Shown here in pieces: positions 47,250 to 55,218 of a DNA stretch of 60,791 nucleotides. This DNA comes from Marinifilaceae bacterium. GTDB lineage: Bacteria > Bacteroidota > Bacteroidia > Bacteroidales > Marinifilaceae. The stretch covers positions 64,382-125,172 of the forward strand of contig JAOARN010000132.1 of assembly GCA_025210485.1 (NCBI GenBank), read 5' to 3'. The position numbers and the translations under genes were made by a program. How positions within the stretch are numbered: the first letter of the stretch is position 1; each line of letters begins with the position of its first letter. The notes beneath the pieces were generated by a model, which saw nothing but the letters and a program-made list of their open reading frames with translations, was not told the DNA's origin and did not search any database.

Positions 47250-48133
47250 TGAAAGTATATATTAAATGGATAAGTAATTTATCAAAAATTGCATTTTTTA
47301 GTTTATTGTTTGCCACAATATTTTCTTGTAATGCTGATACGAAATCTGATAACGAATACTTTGGGAAGAAGGATTCTGTTATTTTTAGATCTATTGTTCA
47401 AACAGGTGTTCTTAAGAGTGATGAAATACTTGAACGTTTTGTTGCTGTTTCCAAATTGTTTTTGCAGACTCCATATAAATCAAATACTTTGGATCAAAAC
47501 AGTGAAGAGAAACTTGTTGTTAATATGCATGAATTGGATTGCGTAACTTTTGTAGAGAATTGTCTAGCATTATCACAAATAGAGGATAATGATAGTAATA
47601 AAATGGATGGTTTTGTTAATAATTTGAGAAGATTGAGGTATGGACAAGATTCAATCGAAGATTATACTAGTAGACTTCATTATTTTTCTGATTGGTTAAA
47701 TAATCTGGAAGAGATTGGTTTGATTAAGAATATAACAAGTGAAATTGGTGGTATTGAATTGGATAAGCGAATAGATTTTATGAGTGTTAATTCTCATTTG
47801 TACCCAAAACTAAAGTCGAATACAGATTTGATTGGCAAAATCAAATTGAGAGAGGCATATCTAAATAACTTGACTAAGTATTATATACCAGAGGAAAAAT
47901 TTGATGAGAATATTGATATTAAAACTGGTGATATTGTAGCAATAACTTGTAATATAAAGGGGTTAGATGTTTCCCATCTTGGAATAGCTATCGAATTGGA
48001 AGATGAGATACATCTAATTCACGCATCTAGTAAATACGCTAAGGTTGTACTTTCATCTAAGAGTCTTAAAAAAATGATTTTAGATAATAAAATTCAGAAT
48101 GGCATTATTGTAGCTCGATTAATTAATAAATAG
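47249..48133 (+). CDS. DUF1460 NlpC/P60-like cysteine amidase, lipoprotein
   Basis: The 294-residue protein belongs to DUF1460, whose solved structures have an NlpC/P60-type cysteine-peptidase fold and are annotated as N-acetylmuramoyl-L-alanine amidase-like. A lipobox IFSC places Cys27 as the lipid anchor, so it acts in the periplasm or on the outer membrane. The nucleophile is probably Cys98 in MHELDCVTFVEN, and His243 in DVSHLGIAIE with HASS following would complete the site. Start overlaps the glycosyltransferase stop and the next gene begins 3 bp after the stop. In context it would cleave the peptide from a muropeptide before or during uptake. The exact bond is unknown. Confidence 0.82.
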   Translation: MKVYIKWISNLSKIAFFSLLFATIFSCNADTKSDNEYFGKKDSVIFRSIVQTGVLKSDEILERFVAVSKLFLQTPYKSNTLDQNSEEKLVVNMHELDCVTFVENCLALSQIEDNDSNKMDGFVNNLRRLRYGQDSIEDYTSRLHYFSDWLNNLEEIGLIKNITSEIGGIELDKRIDFMSVNSHLYPKLKSNTDLIGKIKLREAYLNNLTKYYIPEEKFDENIDIKTGDIVAITCNIKGLDVSHLGIAIELEDEIHLIHASSKYAKVVLSSKSLKKMILDNKIQNGIIVARLINK

Positions 48134-48136
48134 ATA

Positions 48137-49078
48137 ATGAATAGTTCAGATTTGTTTGAATTTTTCAAACAGCAATTAAAAACTTGGGAAATTGCAGATA
48201 AAAATTATAAAGCTTTAGAAAATCAGAATGAGAAAACTGTAATTTTGGATGAGTATGAATACAAAATACAATATAATCCCAATAGAGTCTTTTCAACTAA
48301 AGCTAAAATAGATAAAAAAAGCATAGAGTCAAGGAAATGTTTTTTGTGTAATAGTAACTTATTTAAGGAGCAGGATTCGGTGAATTATAAAAGTAAATTT
48401 GACTTTTTGTTAAATCCCTACCCTATAATGCCCATGCATTTTACTATTCCAAATATGAAGCATGTCGATCAGCAAATAAGCCCTTATTTTACCGACTTTT
48501 TAGATTTGATTGTGGATTTTCCAGAAATGCTATTTATGTATAATGGTGCTAAATGTGGAGCCTCTCTCCCTGATCATATGCATTTTCAAGCCATAAAGCA
48601 GAATTTGTTGCCAATTGAAAGAATTAATGCTGATGATAAAAATATTAAATGTATTTATGCGAAGTCTAAAGAATTCATCTATGTTTCGACTTTAGAATAT
48701 AGGTCTTTTTTAATTCTTGAATCTGACAATAAGCTAGGGATGAAATATATATATGATAAGATAATTAATCAATTTTCAGATCTTTATTATGGTGATTATC
48801 AAGATAAAATTAATTTAATTGGTAAGTTTATAAACAATAAGTATAGAATATATATATTTCCTCGTTCGGCACATAGACCATATCAGTATTATTCCAAAAA
48901 TGATAATAGCATAATAATTAGTCCAGGTTGTATCGATATGGGAGGAGTTTTTATTTGTTCTGATTTTGATAGTTTTAATAGAATGAATTCTTCATATGTA
49001 AAATCCATATTAAGTCAAGTTAGTATGGGCGAAAAAAAGTTTCAAAAGTTTATAGATAATTTTAAGAAACAGTTTTAG
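48137..49078 (+). CDS. DUF4922 protein, GalT/Ap4A-phosphorylase-like (HIT superfamily)
   Basis: The 313-residue cytosolic protein shows the features of DUF4922: a CxxC pair (KCFLCN, Cys68/Cys71) and the NPYPI segment (93-97). LPDHMHFQA (His147, His149, Gln151) is the HxHxQ active-site signature of galactose-1-phosphate uridylyltransferase and Ap4A-phosphorylase families, in which the first or second His carries the nucleotidyl group. It should therefore transfer or phosphorolyse a nucleotide-linked sugar. In this operon a nucleotidyl transfer to or from a recycled wall sugar is the natural guess, but the substrate is unknown. It starts 3 bp after DUF1460 and is followed by the SpoIID-like gene after 16 bp. 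Confidence 0.8.
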   Translation: MNSSDLFEFFKQQLKTWEIADKNYKALENQNEKTVILDEYEYKIQYNPNRVFSTKAKIDKKSIESRKCFLCNSNLFKEQDSVNYKSKFDFLLNPYPIMPMHFTIPNMKHVDQQISPYFTDFLDLIVDFPEMLFMYNGAKCGASLPDHMHFQAIKQNLLPIERINADDKNIKCIYAKSKEFIYVSTLEYRSFLILESDNKLGMKYIYDKIINQFSDLYYGDYQDKINLIGKFINNKYRIYIFPRSAHRPYQYYSKNDNSIIISPGCIDMGGVFICSDFDSFNRMNSSYVKSILSQVSMGEKKFQKFIDNFKKQF

Positions 49079-49094
49079 AATTTAAAAGATAATT

Positions 49095-50402
49095 ATGTCA
49101 AAAAAAAATACTGTTTCCGTCGGAATATTGAAATCTAATAAAATAGAATTTAAATTTAACGGATATTACAAGGATATAAACGGACTTGAATATAATTCAA
49201 ATCAGTGTGTGGAGATTATTGGGGGTCAAATCTATTTAAATGAGAAAGCTATCAGCATAAATGAGCTTTATTTTACTCCTGTTGATGATTTTAATTGTTT
49301 TTTCACAATTCAGAATGTTGAAATTGGTATTGATTTTCATTGGAATCGAAAAGAAAATCAGAGTTTTAAATCAGTTCTGAAGTTTATTCTTGAAGACGAT
49401 AGTTTGAGAGCAGTAAATATCTTAGATGTTGAGGATTATCTGTTAAGTGTGATTTCTTCAGAAATGCACGCTAATTGTAATATTGAACTTCTTAAAGCAC
49501 ATACTGTTATTGCCCGCTCATGGTTAATGTTTCAGATTAGAAATAAAAAAGTTTCTCAATCTTCTGACAAAATTATAACAGAGAATACCATAATTGATTG
49601 GTTCGACAAGGATGATCATGATTTCTTCGATGTTTGTGCTGATGATCATTGCCAGAGGTATCAGGGAATAACGAAACAAACAAACCAGAATGTTAAAAAA
49701 GCGGTAATAGCCACTAAAGGCGAAGTTTTAGTATACCATGATAGGATTTGTGATGCCAGATATGCAAAGTCGTGTGGCGGAATTACTGAAAAATATAGTG
49801 CTGCATGGGAGAATATGGATTATGATTATCTGAAATCATTTGTAGATAATAAAGAGAATAATTTTGCAAAACCAAATAGCGAAGTAGAGTGGAAAGATTG
49901 GATTGATTCGGACTTTAAGTGTTTTTGCAATACTAAAGACGAGGAAGTGCTTTCTCAGATTTTAAATGATTATGATAGAGAAACCAAGGACTTTTTTAGA
50001 TGGGAACAAAGTTATAAGCAAGCCGAAATTAAGAACTTATTGGAATCGAATTTGAATAAGGAATTTGGACAGATATTAGATCTTGAGGTATTGGAAAGAG
50101 GAGAATCAGGAAGAATTACCAAATTAAGAATTAAATCCGAATTACGAGAAATGATAATTGGTAAGGAATTGATAATACGCAAAGCTCTTTCTAATTCTCA
50201 TTTATATAGCTCTTGTTTTTATGTTGTAAAGGAAGGGCAAACTAATGGAATACCAGATTCGTTCAGGTTAATTGGTGCTGGATGGGGTCATGGAGTTGGT
50301 TTATGTCAAATAGGTGCAGCTGTTATGGCAAATCAAAACTATAATTATAAGGAAATTTTAAATCACTATTATAGAAATGCAGAAATACTAAAAGTAGACT
50401 AA
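49095..50402 (+). CDS. SpoIID/LytB-like peptidoglycan lytic enzyme without export signal
   Basis: The 435-residue protein carries the SpoIID domain: VEDYLLSVISSEMHANCNIELLKAHTVIARSW is split here as DYLLSVISSEM (about 115-125, with the catalytic Glu position) and KAHTVIARSWL (about 132-142). YAKSCGGITEKYSAAWE (about 227-243) and the C-terminal hallmark GAGWGHGVGLCQIGAAVMA (about 394-412) follow. In Bacillus SpoIID is a lytic transglycosylase acting on peptide-free glycan. Here the N-terminus (MSKKNTVSVGILKSN) has no signal peptide or membrane segment, so it is predicted to be cytosolic. It ends in a one-base overlap with the AmpG-like transporter gene (TAATG), which argues for a joint role. 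Confidence 0.88.
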   Translation: MSKKNTVSVGILKSNKIEFKFNGYYKDINGLEYNSNQCVEIIGGQIYLNEKAISINELYFTPVDDFNCFFTIQNVEIGIDFHWNRKENQSFKSVLKFILEDDSLRAVNILDVEDYLLSVISSEMHANCNIELLKAHTVIARSWLMFQIRNKKVSQSSDKIITENTIIDWFDKDDHDFFDVCADDHCQRYQGITKQTNQNVKKAVIATKGEVLVYHDRICDARYAKSCGGITEKYSAAWENMDYDYLKSFVDNKENNFAKPNSEVEWKDWIDSDFKCFCNTKDEEVLSQILNDYDRETKDFFRWEQSYKQAEIKNLLESNLNKEFGQILDLEVLERGESGRITKLRIKSELREMIIGKELIIRKALSNSHLYSSCFYVVKEGQTNGIPDSFRLIGAGWGHGVGLCQIGAAVMANQNYNYKEILNHYYRNAEILKVD

Positions 50403-51694
50403 TGAATATCAAAAAATATTTTAAATCATTTTCTTGGATACCAAGTTTATATTTTGCCGAAGGACTCCCATACATTCTTGTCACCACAAGCTCTGTAGTA
50501 ATGTACAAGAACTTGAATATGACTAATGCTGATATAGCTTTGTATACCTCTTGGTTGTATTTGCCTTGGGTAATCAAACCATTATGGAGTCCTTTTGTTG
50601 AATTGATGAAAACAAAAAAATGGTGGATACTTATAACTCAATTCATTTTGGCTGTATCGATTGCTGGTGTTGCACTCAGTCTTCCTGCTGATAATTTTGT
50701 TAAGTATAGTTTGATATTCTTTTGGCTTATTGCTTTTAGTTCTGCTACTCATGATATTGCCGCTGATGGCTATTATATGATAGCTCTTGATAGCGAGGAG
50801 CAATCTTTTTTCATTGGTATTAGGAGTTTGTTTTATCGATTGGCAATAATTGCTGGTCAGGGACTTATTGTTATTTTGTCAGGAATCTTATATTCTAAGT
50901 ATTTTGTCGATGATTATAGGATGAGTTGGAAGTATACTATGCTTATTACTAGTATGTGCTATCTGCTGTTCTTTATGTATCATATGATTGTTCTGAAAGA
51001 TAAAAAGCCGAATGAATCCGAGGAATCTCCTAAAAAATCAATTTTTGTAAATAATTTATTTCATGTTTTTGTGGAGTTTTTCAAGAAGCCATATATAGTT
51101 ATTTCATTATCGTTTATTTTATTGTTTCGATTAGGTGAGGCCCAATTGTTAAAATTGGCTGCACCATTTATGTTGGATGATAAATTAAATGGAGGTTTGG
51201 AGCTTTCAAATGATGTGTATGGTACTATATATGGTGTTTTTGGTGTTATTAGCTTGATTCTTGGTGGAATTCTTGGCGGTGCAGTTATTGCTAAATCAAA
51301 TCTTAAATATTGGATTTTTAAAATGGCGCTTGCATTAAATATTCCAAATTTTGTTTACCTGTATTTGGCTAGTTTTCAACCCGAATCATTAACCATTATT
51401 TCGTCATGTATAGTTATAGAGCAGTTCGGTTATGGATTTGGTTTTGCTGCTTTTATGATGTATATGATCAATTTTTCGGATGGTAAATATAAAACAGCAC
51501 ACTATGCTTTTTCGACTGGTTTTATGGCATTGGGCATGATGATTCCAGGCTTGTTTTCAGGATATATTCAAGAGTATTTAGGCTATAAGCTATTTTTCGG
51601 TTTTGTTATAATTTGTGCTATTCCTAGTTTATTAGTCATTAAATATATTTTAAGGAATAATGATATTTCGGATAAAATACTTCTAAAACAATAA
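50402..51694 (+). CDS. AmpG-like MFS transporter
   Basis: The 430-residue protein has about 12 membrane helices and the AmpG/acetyl-CoA-transporter MFS pattern: FAEGLPYILVTTSSVVMYK (about 19-37), SWLYLPWVIKPLWSPFVE (about 50-67), DGYYMIALDSEEQSFFIG and LFRLGEAQLLKLAAPFML (about 239-256). AmpG imports anhydro-muropeptides (GlcNAc-anhydroMurNAc peptides) for recycling. It closes the GT2-DUF1460-DUF4922-SpoIID operon, overlapping the SpoIID stop. Substrate assignment is inferred from family and operon. Confidence 0.85.
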   Translation: MNIKKYFKSFSWIPSLYFAEGLPYILVTTSSVVMYKNLNMTNADIALYTSWLYLPWVIKPLWSPFVELMKTKKWWILITQFILAVSIAGVALSLPADNFVKYSLIFFWLIAFSSATHDIAADGYYMIALDSEEQSFFIGIRSLFYRLAIIAGQGLIVILSGILYSKYFVDDYRMSWKYTMLITSMCYLLFFMYHMIVLKDKKPNESEESPKKSIFVNNLFHVFVEFFKKPYIVISLSFILLFRLGEAQLLKLAAPFMLDDKLNGGLELSNDVYGTIYGVFGVISLILGGILGGAVIAKSNLKYWIFKMALALNIPNFVYLYLASFQPESLTIISSCIVIEQFGYGFGFAAFMMYMINFSDGKYKTAHYAFSTGFMALGMMIPGLFSGYIQEYLGYKLFFGFVIICAIPSLLVIKYILRNNDISDKILLKQ

Positions 51695-51726
51695 CCTCTG
51701 TATTCATGTTGTTTTCACAAAACGAT

Positions 51727-51765
51727 AAAAAAGAGCGTTGTAAATACTTACAACGCTCTTTTTTT
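51727..51765. terminator. Bidirectional terminator between the AmpG-like and SulP genes
   Basis: A perfect 13-bp stem AAGAGCGTTGTAA/TTACAACGCTCTT (51731-51743, 51748-51760) with a 4-nt loop is flanked by A-run and T-run, so it works in both directions. It lies 37 bp after the MFS stop and just before the SulP stop. Confidence 0.93.
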
Positions 51766-51766
51766 G

Positions 51767-53386
51767 CTATACTCCCTTTTCTAATATTGGTTTGTCTGTT
51801 ACGACATAATATCTAGGGTCATTTATATTGCGTTCGATGTTTAACTCAATATTTATATCTGCTTTTTCCAATAATGCAATACAATCGGGACTTAGGTGGA
51901 TTAATTTAACTTGCTTGTCAAGTTTTGAGTATTTCTCAACCAAAACCCTAAGAGCTTCGATACCAGAATGATCAGATACCTTTGATTCCATAAAATCTAT
52001 TTCAATAGACTCAGGGTCATTACTTATATCAAATTTTGATATGAAAGTCTTAACAGATCCAAAGAATAAAGGTCCCCAAATTTCATAAACTTTTGTACCG
52101 TCTTCTTTGATACGTTTTCTTGCTCTAATTCGCTTTGCATTTTCCCATGAGAATACCAAAGCACTTACTATAACTCCTACAATAACCGCAATAGCAAGAT
52201 CGAAAAATACTGTTACAATTGATACCAGTACTAATACGAATGCATCTGAATTAGGAATCTTATGAAGTATTCTCAAACTTGACCATGCAAATGTTCCAAT
52301 AACAACCATAAACATTACTCCTACTAATGCTGCTATAGGTATCATTTCAATGTATTGAGAGGCAAATAGTATAAAAATTAATAAGGTGATTGCTGCCACA
52401 ATTCCAGATAAACGACCTCTACCGCCTGATTTGATATTAATCAAAGATTGGCCAATCATTGCGCAGCCTCCCATACCTCCAAAAAATCCAGTAATTATAT
52501 TGGCTGTTCCTTGAGCTATACATTCTTTATTGCCATTACCTCTTCCATCCGTTATTTCATCGATGAGGTTTAAAGTAAGTAGTGATTCAATAAGTCCAAT
52601 GGCAGCTAAAATTAATGAATATGGAAGGATGAACTTGATAGTTTCAATTGTGAATGGTACCAAGGAGAATATTTCTGTTTGAAAACTTGGTAACCCACCT
52701 TTTAAGCCTTCTCCTCCTCCATCACGAATAAATGAGCCTACCGTACTCATATTGATATCACCAAAAATTACGATAGCCGAAACTACTAGAATAGCAGTTA
52801 GAGCAGCTGGAATTTTTGTGGTGATTTTTGGAAGAGCAAACATTATTAGCATTGTAAGACCGATGAAACCAAGCATAGGAAGCATATCACCCATTTCAAG
52901 CCATTGTTTTACACCATTTTCCTCAAATTTTAACATATTTAATTGAGATAGGAATATTACGATAGCTAAGCCATTTACAAATCCCATCATTACTGGTTGG
53001 GGAATAAGTCTTACAAATTTACCAAATTTGAAAACTCCTGCTAATACTTGAAATAAACCAGCAAGTATTATAGTTGCAAATAGATAATATAAACCCATAT
53101 TTTCAACAGGAGATTCAAATGTTAATCCCATTTGGTTTCCTTTACTCACAAGACTCACCATTACTACAGCCATAGCCCCTGTTGCACCAGATATCATACC
53201 AGGTCTTCCGCCTAGGATAGATGTAATCAGTCCTATCATAAAAGCAGCATAAAGCCCTACAAGAGGATCAACACCTGCAACAAAAGCAAATGCAACAGCC
53301 TCAGGAACTAAAGCAAGGGCAACTGTAAGTCCAGAAAAAATATCGTTTCTAATATTCTTCTGTTTTTTCTTGAAAAAATCAAACAT
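51767..53386 (-). CDS. SulP-family anion transporter with STAS domain
   Basis: The 539-residue protein starts at ATG 53386 (MFDFFKKKQK; an in-frame TTG 21 bp upstream is less likely). It has SulP membrane helices: VALALVPEAVAFAFVAGVDP (about 23-42), GATGAMAVVMVSLV, and NIITGFFGGMGGCAMIGQS (about 299-317, a SulP hallmark). A cytosolic STAS domain follows (about 440-525, IDFMESKVSDHSGIEALRVL). Family members move sulfate, bicarbonate or other anions; the substrate cannot be read from sequence. A promoter followed at once by a terminator-like hairpin precedes the gene, suggesting leader control. Confidence 0.93.
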   Translation of the reverse strand: MFDFFKKKQKNIRNDIFSGLTVALALVPEAVAFAFVAGVDPLVGLYAAFMIGLITSILGGRPGMISGATGAMAVVMVSLVSKGNQMGLTFESPVENMGLYYLFATIILAGLFQVLAGVFKFGKFVRLIPQPVMMGFVNGLAIVIFLSQLNMLKFEENGVKQWLEMGDMLPMLGFIGLTMLIMFALPKITTKIPAALTAILVVSAIVIFGDINMSTVGSFIRDGGGEGLKGGLPSFQTEIFSLVPFTIETIKFILPYSLILAAIGLIESLLTLNLIDEITDGRGNGNKECIAQGTANIITGFFGGMGGCAMIGQSLINIKSGGRGRLSGIVAAITLLIFILFASQYIEMIPIAALVGVMFMVVIGTFAWSSLRILHKIPNSDAFVLVLVSIVTVFFDLAIAVIVGVIVSALVFSWENAKRIRARKRIKEDGTKVYEIWGPLFFGSVKTFISKFDISNDPESIEIDFMESKVSDHSGIEALRVLVEKYSKLDKQVKLIHLSPDCIALLEKADINIELNIERNINDPRYYVVTDKPILEKGV

Positions 53387-53427
53387 CAAACAAAAATTTA
53401 AAATCAAAAAATTATTTCACATATAAA

Positions 53428-53470
53428 AAGCTGCGAGTATATCTTTGTGATTGAGATACACTCGCAGCTT
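53428..53470 (-). promoter_or_regulatory. Terminator-like hairpin in the SulP leader (possible attenuator)
   Basis: Arms 53428-53444 and 53454-53470 form a 17-bp stem with one mismatch and a 9-nt loop; on the minus strand it is followed by TTTTTATAT. It lies between the candidate promoter (53484-53515) and the SulP ATG, so the transcript would begin with this hairpin. Confidence 0.65.
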
Positions 53471-53483
53471 GTTTTTCGGGCGG

Positions 53484-53515
53484 CAAATATAGAAATTAAT
53501 TATTGTTTCAGCAAA
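53484..53515 (-). promoter_or_regulatory. SulP promoter
   Basis: On the minus strand TTTG (53515-53512), a 20-bp spacer and TATATTTG (53491-53484). Transcription would start near 53476, immediately before the hairpin. Confidence 0.65.
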
Positions 53516-53590
53516 TACTTATTTGATTGTATTATTGATGTTTATGGAAAATTACACAAAATTACATTCCATTTATGATAAAAGTTTCGA

Positions 53591-54145
53591 TTAATTTTGA
53601 AAGCTATTTCCAGTATCCGACGGATAGCTGTCAACTGAAACAGGAACACAGAAAGATTTGTTGGACTCCTGATAAAGTCGCCAAATTCTACCGTATATCG
53701 ACTCGTAATATATATCAATACTTATATTTTTATTTTTGGACTTTATAAATTCCTTCACGGCTTCATTTCCGTGAATACCACACATGAATATAGTTTCGCC
53801 TGGTTTTACAACCCTATTGTTTATCATACTTATTGAAACAGGTAAATCATGAGGACATATTTTGTTTATCATGGCTCTCCATGATTTTTCTATTTTTCCA
53901 TTAAGTCGAACTTCTACATATTTTATTATTGCTGGTCCTACTCCATCGTTCTGTAATGTGAATTGATATATATTATTACTGGTGTTTTTGGCTATGAATA
54001 ACCTTGGCCATACTGCTGCATGCTTTTGCTCTTGCATAATTTCAGTCTGACGATTCAATATCCTGCTTTGGTATATTGAAACAAAAAATGCACATAAACT
54101 TATTGTAATAGCAGAAATTGTGATTGCTAAATCTTGTTTTTTCAT
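53591..54145 (-). CDS. Unknown single-span membrane protein
   Basis: The 184-residue protein has one N-terminal membrane segment (about residues 7-25, LAITISAITISLCAFFVSI). A short polar linker (QTEIMQEQKHAAVWPRL) and an extracytoplasmic strand-rich domain follow (FTLQNDGVGPAIIKYVEVRLNGK). The NDGxGPAxI phrase is seen in many small Bacteroidota membrane proteins of unknown function. It has its own promoter (54176-54207) and stands alone. No enzyme motif is visible. Confidence 0.7.
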   Translation of the reverse strand: MKKQDLAITISAITISLCAFFVSIYQSRILNRQTEIMQEQKHAAVWPRLFIAKNTSNNIYQFTLQNDGVGPAIIKYVEVRLNGKIEKSWRAMINKICPHDLPVSISMINNRVVKPGETIFMCGIHGNEAVKEFIKSKNKNISIDIYYESIYGRIWRLYQESNKSFCVPVSVDSYPSDTGNSFQN

Positions 54146-54175
54146 TTAAAATTTGGGTTTTGGTTTATCATTTAA

Positions 54176-54207
54176 CAAAAATATAATTTCTTTTTAAGGA
54201 TAACCAA
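54176..54207 (-). promoter_or_regulatory. Promoter of the 184-aa membrane protein gene
   Basis: On the minus strand TTG (54207-54205), a 21-bp spacer and TATTTTTG (54183-54176). The ATG is 30 nt downstream of the -7 box. Confidence 0.55.
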
Positions 54208-54346
54208 TAAATTATGTCTACCAAATTTTAATATTATTTATGATTCCAGAAAAAAAGCTTTTAATTTTATGCTTTAATTTAAAAATATTGTCTTCCTTTA
54301 AAAAAGAACAATACTTTATGCTTTTTTGAGTATTATAAAACTAAAT

Positions 54347-55099
54347 ATGAGAATAAAACATTTTATACATAGGAATAGATATGGTATAATGGGAACTATA
54401 GCTTTCCACCTAATTTTAGGTATAATTATGATGATAACTAAATTAGGTGCTGTAAATCAAATGATAGAAACAGAGATATTTATTGAGGATATTGCTGAAA
54501 TTGTTGAAGAAATAGAAAAGCAAGAGCAGGAAAAAATTAAAGAAGAAATTATTGAAAAAGAAGAAAGCATTGATAAACAAGTGGAGGATTTATTAAAATC
54601 TGTAGTCTCAAATTCTGACATTAAACCAAATAAGGATAATACTCAATCTGTACAAGATATGATTAAGGAAATAGAAAATAATCTTGACGAATACAGATCT
54701 GATGAAACTCCTGCAGGTAAAGGAAAATATTCTGACTATATCCAAGATAGTATAGCCTTAAAAAAAGATAAAGACGCCCTTCGTAAGTTAGATTCCCTTA
54801 AAACTATAGAATATAGCGGTCAAAGTTCGGTATACTATAGTCTTAAAAATAGACATAAAACTCGTATCCCAATTCCTGTATTTAAATGCGAAAATGCAGG
54901 AAAAGTAACAGTTCAAATTATTGTAAATAGATTAGGACGTGTGGTATCAGCTACTATAAAGAAAGAGAAAGCATCTAGTAATGATGAAAATTTACATGAA
55001 AATGCAATTGATGCTGCTTTTAGATCTCAATTCAATAAAGATTTAAATGCCCCACCTAAACAAATGGGAACAATCACATTCCATTTTGCAAAGCAGTAG
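54347..55099 (+). CDS. TonB-like energy transducer
   Basis: The 250-residue protein is started here at ATG 54347 (an in-frame TTG lies 21 bp upstream). It has a membrane anchor (about residues 13-35, YGIMGTIAFHLILGIIMMITKL) and a charged, Glu/Lys-rich periplasmic linker with coiled-coil character (EIVEEIEKQEQEKIKEEI). The C-terminal domain (about 165-250) resembles TonB_C of Bacteroidota: PIPVFKCENAGKVTVQII, VNRLGRVVSATI, and GTITFHF at the end. It would couple proton-motive force to outer-membrane transport. The linker lacks the usual Pro-rich stretch. Confidence 0.72.
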   Translation: MRIKHFIHRNRYGIMGTIAFHLILGIIMMITKLGAVNQMIETEIFIEDIAEIVEEIEKQEQEKIKEEIIEKEESIDKQVEDLLKSVVSNSDIKPNKDNTQSVQDMIKEIENNLDEYRSDETPAGKGKYSDYIQDSIALKKDKDALRKLDSLKTIEYSGQSSVYYSLKNRHKTRIPIPVFKCENAGKVTVQIIVNRLGRVVSATIKKEKASSNDENLHENAIDAAFRSQFNKDLNAPPKQMGTITFHFAKQ

Positions 55100-55218
55100 A
55101 AATTTATTGAAAATTTAAAAATATTTTTAGCCTAAAATTGCACTTGTGTCGTCCGTTTATAAGTGAGTAAAATTCTTGTTCGCGTTAAGGGTGGGTCCAC
55201 TTTTAAAAGTGTAATATT

